From Rubripirellula tenax (GTDB lineage: Bacteria > Planctomycetota > Planctomycetia > Pirellulales > Pirellulaceae), in contig NZ_SJPW01000001.1 in the NCBI RefSeq assembly GCF_007860125.1, forward strand, positions 892,104-956,103: a stretch of DNA of 64,000 nucleotides. Direction: 5' to 3'. Shown one piece after another: positions 45,491-53,244 of this stretch. A program made the translations under genes and the position numbers. Below the pieces are notes generated by a model. The model did no database searches. It saw nothing but the letters and a program-made list of their open reading frames with translations, and had not been told where the DNA came from. Each line of letters starts with the position of its first letter. The stretch's first letter is position 1.

Positions 45491-47434
45491 CTAAGCACGT
45501 CCGCGAGGTCCTAATCGGCCGAACATGCGATCCAGTTCGTCGCGGCTAAAGAATAACGCGGTCGGACGCCCGTGAGGACAATGATGGGTGTCTTGATAGA
45601 GGTCTTTTTGTTCCAACAAACTGATGATCTCTTCCGACGCCAGCGGGTCACCGGCCTTGACCGCCGCTTTGCACGCGATCGTCGATAACAAGTGATTGAG
45701 AAGATCCTTTGCGTCGGGTTGCTTGCCCGCCGACATCAACGCCTCCAATACGACTCGCAGCATATCCGCCGGCGAGCCGTTCTTCAGCATCGCCGGGTAG
45801 GACTGGATCACGATCGTTTCGCCGCCGAAGTCATCGATCTCTAACCCGACCTTCGCCAACGTTTCTTTCGCGTCGAGCGCGGCGGTCCGTTCGGCCGGAG
45901 TCAGCGATACCGGCTCGGGGACCAGCAACCGCTGAGCCTCCAACGATTTGCCTTCGCCTAGCACCTTTGCACACACACGCTCGTACAACACGCGTTCGTG
46001 CAACGCGTGTTGATCGATCACAACCATCCCGGCTTCGTCTTGGGTGACCAAGTAACGGTTGTGAACTTGAAAGCCGAGGTAGCACACCGACGGCGATGCT
46101 GGGCGATCCGAATCGGTGACATCCGAGGACGCGGCCGAATCACCCGATTCATTCGACGCAACTTCCCACGGCGCAATATCGTTGCCGGATGCAGGGATTG
46201 AACTACCGCCGGGATACGGTTGGAACGCGGGGATGCCGGCGGGCGGCAGAGTCTGTGTGGTGGCGATGGGCTTTTGTATGCCAGTACGGGCCCAGTCGAT
46301 GACGGATTGCCGTTGCAGTTGCTCGGACAGGGCTGGGGAGCCGGCAATCGGTTGCACCGGAGCCACGGTGGGAGACACCGTGTCGTCACCATGAGCCGGT
46401 CCCGGGCCGACGCGGTGAGTCATATCGGTGCGCAAAAACTGGTGACGTAGCGTTTGAAGCAATCGGGCGTACACTTTGCCGCCGTCGGTGAAGCGGACTT
46501 CCAGCTTGGTCGGGTGAACGTTCACGTCGATCAATTCCGGCGGCATGTCCATCCGCAAAAAGCAAACGGGGAACCGGCCAACCATCAACAATCCACGGTA
46601 GGCTTCGCCGAGTGCGTGCTGCAATGACCGGTCGCGAATGTGTCGCCCGTTCAGGAACAAATATTGCATCCGATTGTTGCCGCGGCTGACCGACGGATCG
46701 CAAACGTAACCGCTGATCCGCACGGGATCGTCGTCGTCGCGGATCGGAATCAGCACGCTGGCGATCTCGTCACCAAAAAACGCACCGATCCGGTCGGACC
46801 AGCGCGTCGAAACGGGCAGATCGTAAACGATCTTGTCGTTGTTGATCAGCACGAAATGGACTTGCGGGTTGGCAAGCGCCAACCGCGTGAACGCTTCGAC
46901 GATGTGTCCGCGCTCGGTGCCGGCGGTCTTCAGGAACCGATGCCGCACCGGAGTGTTGAAAAACAGATTCTTGATCTCGATCACGGTACCGACCGGGCAT
47001 CCACATGGCGCCGGTGATTCGATCACGCCGCCGCGAACGGTCACTTCGCTGCCACAATCGTCGCCCTCGGTGCGACTGCGGATGGTCATATGCGAAACGC
47101 TGCCGATCGACGCCAGTGCTTCGCCGCGAAACCCGAGAGTGCGGACGCTGAACAGGGAATCGTCGTCGGGAAGTTTGCTGGTCGCGTGAGATGCAACGGC
47201 TAGCGGCAATTGATCAGCGGTCATTCCGCAACCATCATCGCTGATCCGAATCAACTCGGTACCACCGCCGGCAATCGTGACTTCGATACGGTGGGAACCG
47301 GCGTCGATGCTGTTTTCGACCAGTTCTTTGACGACCGATGCGGGCCGTTCGATGACTTCGCCCGCCGCTATCTGGTTGACCAAATTGGGTGGCAATTGGC
47401 GGATCGTCGGCAGCACTCGGGTCGTTGTGTTCAT
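45491..47434 (-). CDS. mutL: DNA mismatch repair protein MutL
   Basis: A 647-residue protein. The N-terminal GHKL ATPase has the standard motifs: IAAGEVIERPASVVKELVENSIDAG (Glu and Asn), ISDDGCGM, TLGFRGEALASIGSV and the ATP lid, then the transducer domain with RDRSLQHALGEAYRG. A variable proline/serine-rich linker spans residues about 330-450. The C-terminal domain has the endonuclease motif DQHALHERVLYE (D-Q-H-A-x2-E-x4-E) and CPHGRPT, so this is a MutH-independent nicking MutL. It is followed downstream by trx across a repeat element. Confidence 0.95.
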   Translation of the reverse strand: MNTTTRVLPTIRQLPPNLVNQIAAGEVIERPASVVKELVENSIDAGSHRIEVTIAGGGTELIRISDDGCGMTADQLPLAVASHATSKLPDDDSLFSVRTLGFRGEALASIGSVSHMTIRSRTEGDDCGSEVTVRGGVIESPAPCGCPVGTVIEIKNLFFNTPVRHRFLKTAGTERGHIVEAFTRLALANPQVHFVLINNDKIVYDLPVSTRWSDRIGAFFGDEIASVLIPIRDDDDPVRISGYVCDPSVSRGNNRMQYLFLNGRHIRDRSLQHALGEAYRGLLMVGRFPVCFLRMDMPPELIDVNVHPTKLEVRFTDGGKVYARLLQTLRHQFLRTDMTHRVGPGPAHGDDTVSPTVAPVQPIAGSPALSEQLQRQSVIDWARTGIQKPIATTQTLPPAGIPAFQPYPGGSSIPASGNDIAPWEVASNESGDSAASSDVTDSDRPASPSVCYLGFQVHNRYLVTQDEAGMVVIDQHALHERVLYERVCAKVLGEGKSLEAQRLLVPEPVSLTPAERTAALDAKETLAKVGLEIDDFGGETIVIQSYPAMLKNGSPADMLRVVLEALMSAGKQPDAKDLLNHLLSTIACKAAVKAGDPLASEEIISLLEQKDLYQDTHHCPHGRPTALFFSRDELDRMFGRLGPRGRA

Positions 47435-47477
47435 ACGCCCGAATGTAATGGTTGGTCACTCAACCACAACCACAAAT

Positions 47478-47600
47478 CGGGCAACCCGATTTGGAACCGC
47501 GACGCCGCTCGCGGGCCGTGAACTGCAAAGCAGTTCACGTTGAATGAGAAGAAACACCGTACACTCTGCGAACGGAATCGCAGGGCTAGGTAGGGTGATC
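47478..47600 (-). repeat. Three-hairpin intergenic repeat, copy F (reverse orientation)
   Basis: Read on the minus strand, it opens ACCCTACCTAGCCCTGCGATTC, continues GCAGAGTGTACGGTGTTTCTT, has GTGAACTGC..GCAGTTCAC (47518-47539), then CCCGCGAGCGGCGTCGCGG and closes with AATCGGGTTGCCCG. It fills the gap between mutL and trx. Confidence 0.78.
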
Positions 47601-47608
47601 CGTTCCGA

Positions 47609-47938
47609 CTAGGCCGATGCGCCGGTCAGGGCTTCTTGCAGGGCGCTCTTCGGGCGGACGCCGACAAAGCTTTCGGAAATTTCGCCGTTGCGGAACACCA
47701 ACAGCGTTGGAATGCTGCTGATGCCGAACTTCTGGGCGATTCCCGGATTGTCGTCGATGTTGATCTTACCAATCTTTACGCCAGGATTTTCGTTGGCCAA
47801 TTCGTCGATCATCGGAGCGATCTGACGGCATGGGCCACACCAGGGAGCCCAAAAGTCGACCAAGACGGGCGTATCCGATTTTAGAACTTCGGTGTCGAAG
47901 TTGTCGTCGGTGAACTCTTTGACGGCGTCGGAAGCCAT
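47609..47938 (-). CDS. trxA: Thioredoxin
   Basis: A 109-residue cytoplasmic thioredoxin. The ATG at 47938 gives MASDAVKEFTDDNFDTEVLKSDTPVLVDFW; the active site WCGPC is at residues 33-37 and the cis-Pro lies in ISSIPTLLVFRNGE. Length and layout are standard. The longer frame to 48139 runs into the 3' side of the Nudix gene region and is not protein-like. It is the general disulfide reductant; a thioredoxin reductase is not in the window. Confidence 0.96.
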   Translation of the reverse strand: MASDAVKEFTDDNFDTEVLKSDTPVLVDFWAPWCGPCRQIAPMIDELANENPGVKIGKINIDDNPGIAQKFGISSIPTLLVFRNGEISESFVGVRPKSALQEALTGASA

Positions 47939-48066
47939 AGGAAATTCCTTCGTAAACGGAATGGAGGAGTATTCGGTCTCGTGTGAGTTCAATTTATACA
48001 TCGCTGGGGATTGCGAGCAATTCCCCAGACTCAATGACCGCCCCGGTCGGCGATCCGCCGTGGCAG

Positions 48067-48753
48067 TCAATCGAACTGATTTACATAGGGGAGCAATAAA
48101 TGGGCCAATTGATCCAAAATCATTCCCGTCGCCCCCCAAATCTCGTGCCCGTCGTACCGAATCGCGCCGGCGCGAAACCGCATCGAACCGGCGTCAACGG
48201 ATTCGTCGGACGCCGCATCGACACGTTGGATCGGGCGAGTTTTGACGATCGCAGCGCGGTATTTGGGGTCAACCAGAACCCTAAGCGGCAGAGAGATCAC
48301 GTGTTCGACCTCGATCGGATCCGGTTTCCAAACGCCACGGGGCGGATCGATCACCATCACCACTGGATGTACGACGTTGCCACTGGCATAGACGTATTGG
48401 CTGGCCAATTGGCCACAAAACGCCTGCACGTTTGGCAACACGCCAAGTTCTTCGTCGAATTCGCGAATCGCAGCTTCGCGAATCGACTCGCCGGGATCGA
48501 CTTGCCCACCCGGCAACGAAATCTGTCCGCCATGATGGGACAGCGTCATCGGCCGAAGTGTCAACGGAATCGTCCAACCATCATTTTGGTCGCGGTACAG
48601 CGCCACCGCGACTGCTGCAACTCGCGATCGACTTGGCACCGGGCCGCGATGGCGGCCGTAGGACAAAGTCGGCGAAATCGGTGAACGGAAACGGCGGCCG
48701 GATGTGGCAGCCAAGCATCGCTCGATCAGTTCCGCCATTTCCCGTGAGTTCAT
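48067..48753 (-). CDS. Nudix hydrolase, CoA pyrophosphatase-like
   Basis: A 228-residue Nudix protein. The box GGQVDPGESIREAAIREFDEELG (positions 82-104) has the full GX5EX7REUXEEXG pattern, and it is preceded by RPMTLSHHGGQISLPGG, the upstream signature (L-x3-H-x-G-Q) of the NudL/YeaB group that cleaves CoA and its derivatives. That assignment is by signature only. The C-terminal AGAIRYDGHEIWGATGMILDQLAHLL fits the same group. It lies ten bases after the TIM-barrel isomerase-like gene. Confidence 0.9.
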   Translation of the reverse strand: MNSREMAELIERCLAATSGRRFRSPISPTLSYGRHRGPVPSRSRVAAVAVALYRDQNDGWTIPLTLRPMTLSHHGGQISLPGGQVDPGESIREAAIREFDEELGVLPNVQAFCGQLASQYVYASGNVVHPVVMVIDPPRGVWKPDPIEVEHVISLPLRVLVDPKYRAAIVKTRPIQRVDAASDESVDAGSMRFRAGAIRYDGHEIWGATGMILDQLAHLLLPYVNQFD

Positions 48754-48763
48754 CGCTGCTGAA

Positions 48764-49510
48764 CTAAATCAGAGTTTCGAGCAATCGTCGCAACTTGCGA
48801 AGTTCGACACGGTGATCGTGCTCTTCCATCGGAACCATGTGAGCGGTCAAGGCGCGATCGTAACGATCGCGAACAAGCTGTGTCACGATCTTTCCGTAAT
48901 CGACTTCACCCTGTCCAACGCTGACTTGAAATGCGTCCGGGCGAGTATCACGCAGGTGAACGTTGCAGACGAATTTCAGGATCTTGTCCAGACTTTTCGA
49001 CTTGGCCGGACCGGCAATGTAAACGCTGGGGTCAAGCGTGATGCCCAGCCCATCGACGTTGTTGCACAAGACCATCAGCGTGTCGGGGTCGTCGCTCAGG
49101 CAGCCCAATTGGCTGCGGACGCTGACGCGAACGCCCTCGCCTTCGCCGACCTTGACCAGCCGCTGCAACCGTTCGACTTCTTCGTTGAACGGGGTCCCGT
49201 GTTCGCCCGATGGAACAGTGATGTTGACCACCTTGGTCTGTTTGGCCAGGTGACAAATCTTGGCGAAGTCTTCGTAGTGCTGTTCGCCCGTCGATTCCAA
49301 TTCGACGCTGTAGCCCGAAATATCCAGGCGATGCGAGTGACGCAGATACTGCGCGGCTCGATCCAAATCTTCGATCAATTCACTCGGTTTGACCTTGCCC
49401 GACTCATGCAGCGCGATCTCGATCGAAGTGAATTCCAGATCCGAAAGAATCTCGATCACCTCTCGCAACTCCATTCCCGGCCAGCACTCGGTCGATGCTG
49501 CAACAAACAC
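48764..49510 (-). CDS. Sugar phosphate isomerase/epimerase-like TIM-barrel protein
   Basis: A 248-residue AP-endonuclease-2/xylose-isomerase-like barrel starting with GTG at 49510. Strand-end residues are visible: FTSIEIALHESG, VVNITVPSGEHG, GLGITLDPSVYIAG (metal Asp), CNVHLRDTRPDAFQVSVGQGEVDYGKIV (metal His and Gly-rich turn) and a final LTAHMVPMEEHDH. The substrate cannot be read from sequence. The Nudix gene follows at ten bases, so they are probably one operon. The window's GTG is taken because the frame lacks an earlier ATG. Confidence 0.82.
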   Translation of the reverse strand: MFVAASTECWPGMELREVIEILSDLEFTSIEIALHESGKVKPSELIEDLDRAAQYLRHSHRLDISGYSVELESTGEQHYEDFAKICHLAKQTKVVNITVPSGEHGTPFNEEVERLQRLVKVGEGEGVRVSVRSQLGCLSDDPDTLMVLCNNVDGLGITLDPSVYIAGPAKSKSLDKILKFVCNVHLRDTRPDAFQVSVGQGEVDYGKIVTQLVRDRYDRALTAHMVPMEEHDHRVELRKLRRLLETLI

Positions 49511-49720
49511 GTTTCGTCCTTCCCTAACTATCGATATTGTCCGTCATTGAATCCGCAAACCGCCCAAAACGCCACGGCTTGCAGAAGTCACACAGCTTAC
49601 CGTGGCAAGCCCCGGTAGCAACAGACCGGTTTTCGGATTGGAGGCGGGCCAAGTGCATCCCACGGTTTGGCTCGAACGTCATGAAAAGTCGAGCCTCCTG
49701 AAAAGAAGGGCGAATCTTCG

Positions 49721-50458
49721 CTAGATCGAAGCCGGAGACTGGTAGGGATTCAATTCTTTTGAAATGCCTCGGCTAACTTCTTCCGGGGCCAATTCCATCA
49801 CTCCACGCACCTTTGTCATGTGGTCAAAGTACAAGCCGATCACGCGATCACAGGCGTCGATCAGAGCCGACTTGCTGTCGATTGGCTCGAACGTCCAACC
49901 CTGGGCGTCGAACGATTGTTGGTGTGCCGCGAAAATTTCAAGGAAACTCTTGCCAGTCATGTACGTTCCCTTTGCATACGGACTGGGATCAAATTCGCGG
50001 CGCCCGTTCGTCGTGACCACGAGACGATCGTTAGCCAACCAGGTGATGATGGAAACTTTTTTCGCCGACGCGCCATCGTCCGCTCGCGAGGAAGCGAAGC
50101 TCATCATGTACTTTCCGCTCTGGTGACGCATGAACACACCAACGCCCGAGATGTTCATCTGATTGCCGGCGACGGATGTCATATGTTCGATCATCGGGTC
50201 CACAAAACCCTGCTCTTGGCCCGATTCGATCGCCGCTGAAATGTCGTTTTTCGCAAACTCGGGACACTGATCCACTGGGATGGTCGAATCCGTGATCGAC
50301 GGATAGCGAGGCAAAACCGTCGGCTGCCATCGCACAATTCCGATCTTAGCCAACGGCCAAATGACCGCGGCCAGCAACTGGTGGGGGTAGGCGACGCGAA
50401 TGAATTCGCGATATCCCAATCGAAACGGATACATGTGATAGAACGTCGGTGCATTCAT
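49721..50458 (-). CDS. Hypothetical protein with NPYQSP tail
   Basis: A 245-residue protein from an ATG at 50458 (MNAPTFYHMYPFRLGYREF). One hydrophobic patch (YPHQLLAAVIWPLAKIGIV) suggests a membrane-associated segment; the rest is soluble with several strands (NQMNISGVGVFMRHQSGKYMM, KVSIITWLANDRLVVTTNGRREF). It ends in KELNPYQSPASI, and a terminal NPYQSP/NPYASP motif is frequent in planctomycete proteins of unknown function. The rhomboid gene lies 32 bases upstream on the same strand, so they may be co-transcribed. No catalytic motif is recognised. Confidence 0.75.
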   Translation of the reverse strand: MNAPTFYHMYPFRLGYREFIRVAYPHQLLAAVIWPLAKIGIVRWQPTVLPRYPSITDSTIPVDQCPEFAKNDISAAIESGQEQGFVDPMIEHMTSVAGNQMNISGVGVFMRHQSGKYMMSFASSRADDGASAKKVSIITWLANDRLVVTTNGRREFDPSPYAKGTYMTGKSFLEIFAAHQQSFDAQGWTFEPIDSKSALIDACDRVIGLYFDHMTKVRGVMELAPEEVSRGISKELNPYQSPASI

Positions 50459-50489
50459 GACGCGTGCATACTCCGTCGTAGCTTGTTGG

Positions 50490-51041
50490 CTAAAAGAAAC
50501 TTTGGGCTTTCTGGGTGGTCGCGATTCCGATGACCACTCCGCTGATGGCACCGCACAAATGGCCGTCCCAGGAAATGGCTGAACCGAAACTGGGGATCAC
50601 GCCGAAGACCAGCGTGCCGCCGAAAAAGAAACCCACCATCAGGGCGATCGCGACCGACACAAGCTGCTTTTCGCGAATGCCGACGGTGATCAAGTAAGCG
50701 ATCAATCCGAACACCAATCCGCTGGCACCGATGTGATTGGCGCTGCGTCCGAAAATCCACAGCAAGACGCCACTGCTGATGACGATCGCGACAACAATCA
50801 GCCACGCCCGATGACGCGATGCGATCGTCAATCCGACCAAAATCGCCAGCGGGATCGTGTTGGAAATCAAGTGCCCGAACCCTTGATGCAGAAACGGACT
50901 GAGCATGATTCCAGGTACGCCGTGCAGCATTCGCGGTTGCAGCCCGAACTGGTTCAAGTCCGCGGGGATGATCATGTCGACGATGCGGATCAACCACATC
51001 ACCAATAGGAAGATGACGACGGGATAGGCTTGCGTCTTCAC
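50490..51041 (-). CDS. Rhomboid-family intramembrane serine protease
   Basis: A short 183-residue rhomboid with six hydrophobic helices. The oxyanion His and Asn are in FGHLISNTIPLAILV, the nucleophile Ser is in GASGLVFGLIAYL (residue 107), and the general base His is in WDGHLCGAISGVVIG near residue 164. It starts with GTG at 51041. Its core is complete, so an active protease is likely, with unknown substrates. The NPYQSP-tailed protein gene follows. Confidence 0.88.
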   Translation of the reverse strand: MKTQAYPVVIFLLVMWLIRIVDMIIPADLNQFGLQPRMLHGVPGIMLSPFLHQGFGHLISNTIPLAILVGLTIASRHRAWLIVVAIVISSGVLLWIFGRSANHIGASGLVFGLIAYLITVGIREKQLVSVAIALMVGFFFGGTLVFGVIPSFGSAISWDGHLCGAISGVVIGIATTQKAQSFF

Positions 51042-51257
51042 AATACCGGCACCGACCCAGGCGTCGGCCCAGCGCTGATCACGCTACGATATTCGTGAAC
51101 CGTTGCTGAATCGGTCATTTTTACCGGAGGCTTGGCGTGAATGAAGTAAGGTCCATTTGATTCTAGCGGCTATGGTGCAAAGATGCCGACTTGGATCATC
51201 CATTGAATTGAGAAATAATCGCCTCCGTCCCAACTCACCCCCTGACGTGCCAGCACG

Positions 51258-52091
51258 ATGACTAGCAAAATCGACGAGATACCGAATCCGACGCCCACAC
51301 AGTTAGCCGAACTGCCACGGCAAATGGGTTTCTTTCCGGCCATCAACGGCGCACCCAAGACGCTCAGCCCGGCACAGATTCAACAGTACAACCATGACGG
51401 TTACTTGATGCCGTTCGACGGGCTCGACGCGACCGAAGCCCGCGAGACGCGCGCTTTCTTTGACGGCGTGCTGTCGGCCTACATCGAACTGGGCAAAACA
51501 AGCTACTCGATCAGCACCGCACACTTGCGTTTCGCACGCATCTATCAACTGGTCCAACATCCGCGAATCCTTGACGCCGTTTCCGACTTGTTGGGGCCGA
51601 ATGTGGTTTGCTGGGGTTCGCACTTCTTTTGCAAGATGCCGCGAGATGGTAAGCGGGTCCCTTGGCATCAAGACAGCACCTATTGGCCGCTAAGCCCCAC
51701 CAAGACCGTGACCGTTTGGCTTGCCATCGACGACGCCGATCCGGAAAACGCGAACATGAAGTTCATTCCTCGATCGCACCTTCACGGCTTGATCGACTAC
51801 GACGAAACCAACGATGCCGACACGGTGTTGGACCTGGCGGTCCAGAACCCGCATTCCTACGGTGACGGCGAAGTGGACGTGGCGCTCAAGGCCGGCCAGT
51901 TCTCGATGCACTCGGACTTGTTGCTGCACGGATCGGAAGCCAACGCGTCCGACCGACGTCGATGCGGACTGACGATCCGGTACGCCGCCGCCGATGTCAC
52001 GACATGGTACGATTGGCACAAGAAGGGGCTGGTCGTCCGCGGCGATAATATCAGCGGCCAGTGGGCCAATCCACCGTCGCCCGATCACTAA
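51258..52091 (+). CDS. Phytanoyl-CoA dioxygenase-family protein
   Basis: A 277-residue Fe(II)/2-oxoglutarate oxygenase. The iron ligands are the HxD pair at residues 137 and 139 (PWHQDSTYWPL) and the distal His near 226 (SDLLLHGSEAN), with the 2-oxoglutarate Arg in RRRCGLTIRYAAAD. The QYNHDGYLMPFDGLD entry and FIPRSHLHGLIDY are typical of the PhyH group, which hydroxylates very varied small molecules. The ATG at 51258 is used. Its stop codon lies inside the first unit of a 15-bp tandem repeat. Confidence 0.92.
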   Translation: MTSKIDEIPNPTPTQLAELPRQMGFFPAINGAPKTLSPAQIQQYNHDGYLMPFDGLDATEARETRAFFDGVLSAYIELGKTSYSISTAHLRFARIYQLVQHPRILDAVSDLLGPNVVCWGSHFFCKMPRDGKRVPWHQDSTYWPLSPTKTVTVWLAIDDADPENANMKFIPRSHLHGLIDYDETNDADTVLDLAVQNPHSYGDGEVDVALKAGQFSMHSDLLLHGSEANASDRRRCGLTIRYAAADVTTWYDWHKKGLVVRGDNISGQWANPPSPDH

Positions 52092-52175
52092 CGCAAGTGC
52101 CACTAACGCAAGTGCCACTAACGCAAGTGCCACTAACGCATGTGCCACTAACGCATGTGCCGCTCACGCACCCTC
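52086..52175. repeat. 15-bp tandem repeat, five units and a degenerate sixth
   Basis: Five units of CACTAACGCAAGTGC (the last two read CATGTGC) at 52086-52160, and a decayed sixth to 52175. The stop TAA of the dioxygenase-like gene (52089-52091) lies within unit one, and the array ends just before the stop of the convergent C39-like gene. Confidence 0.85.
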
Positions 52176-52178
52176 GGA

Positions 52179-53027
52179 TCACTTTAAGTAAATCGCGTCG
52201 CCGGTGAACCGTTTGCGAAACGTGGTATCGGACCACAATGTGCGGCCGAAGGCGGGGTCCATGACGATCCAATTGCCGTGCCGGTCGCGACCTTGAATCA
52301 CAACCGCGTGGCCCTCGGCCGTTGGACCAAAGAAGCGTCTTGGTGAACCGGGAACATGAGACGATCGGAATTCGACCAACGCAATGTTGGGCAACTGATC
52401 ACCCGAACGCCACGTCGACGGATCCGATGAAGCCACCGCGGGTCGCTTCGTTTGCCCGGTCGTCGCGATCGAAAGTCCTCGAAACAGGCCCAGAGGTTCC
52501 GTGCCCATTGAACTGGTCAAACACGCCGTGACCATCGCGGCTTCGTTTGCATCGACGTTGGCAAAACGAAGCAGTGTTGCCCCGGCGGCGGCTGCACACG
52601 TCGACGGATGACTCTGCAAACAAATGCCGTCCCGCCATTCCGAAGCCGCGTCTGTTTTCGCCGGCGCGACGACAGGCCGCATCACCGGGATCAACGTGTA
52701 GCCGGCGGTCAGGACCATCATCGCAACGACGGTCGCCGGCCGATGCCATCCGCCGAGCGACACCATCGTGCTGGCGATACCCGCGGTCAACGACAACAAG
52801 ACCGGCATCCCATTGGCCCAAAACACGACCGAAGCGTGGGGAACGATGGACGCCCAAAGCAAGTTTCCGGCCGCTGTCCACGCAAACGAAAGGGCAGCGA
52901 AGAGGGACAGCAAAAACCATAGCTGGCGGCGGCCCGGAGACTTCAAACCGGTACAGCGGCCAAGGTGATAGGCCAAGACCGATAGACCGGTGATTGAGAT
53001 CACGCCGATAACTAGGTCTGTGGACAT
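52179..53027 (-). CDS. Membrane-anchored C39-like peptidase-domain protein
   Basis: A 282-residue protein from an ATG at 53027; a GTG at 53036 is three codons upstream. Three to four hydrophobic helices (residues 1-120) precede a papain-like C39 domain: GICLQSHPSTCAAAAGATLLR gives the Gln (138) and the Cys (144), GHAVVIQG gives the His near 239 and MDPAFGRTLW gives the Asp. Such domains cleave double-glycine leaders of bacteriocins and pilin-like peptides, usually within ABC transporters; here there is none. It could process exported peptides, or be a relative without this role. A perfect catalytic set is visible, but no substrate gene is adjacent. Confidence 0.68.
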   Translation of the reverse strand: MSTDLVIGVISITGLSVLAYHLGRCTGLKSPGRRQLWFLLSLFAALSFAWTAAGNLLWASIVPHASVVFWANGMPVLLSLTAGIASTMVSLGGWHRPATVVAMMVLTAGYTLIPVMRPVVAPAKTDAASEWRDGICLQSHPSTCAAAAGATLLRFANVDANEAAMVTACLTSSMGTEPLGLFRGLSIATTGQTKRPAVASSDPSTWRSGDQLPNIALVEFRSSHVPGSPRRFFGPTAEGHAVVIQGRDRHGNWIVMDPAFGRTLWSDTTFRKRFTGDAIYLK

Positions 53028-53179
53028 TGGTTGCACTCGTTGGCGGAATGGCGATCTGTGAAGAACACGTTAACATTCCGCGAATATTTCGCCAACACAA
53101 ATCTTGGCTCTGGGACCACTGTTTCAAGCTTTCTTGGCATCGTTTTGTAAGCCTAGGACACGAAACTTGCCCAGCGCGC

Positions 53180-53210
53180 ACAAAAAAACCCACGACAACT
53201 TGTCGTGGGT
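53180..53210 (-). terminator. Rho-independent terminator after the aldose epimerase gene
   Basis: Stem ACCCACGACA (53188-53197) with TGTCGTGGGT (53201-53210), three-base loop, and a run of seven A at 53182-53188 that reads as T on the minus strand directly after the stem. It lies 34 bases beyond the stop of the minus-strand epimerase gene. Confidence 0.88.
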
Positions 53211-53244
53211 GAATTCGGCGAATCACATTCCTGACGGACGGAAA

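Noticed and set aside
52086-52175. CRISPR array
   Set aside because: The 15-bp units are directly adjacent with no spacers and no cas genes are present, so it is a simple tandem repeat.
53037-53179. tRNA or small RNA gene near 53.1 kb
   Set aside because: No cloverleaf or T-loop consensus was found; the only clear structure nearby is the terminator at 53180-53210.
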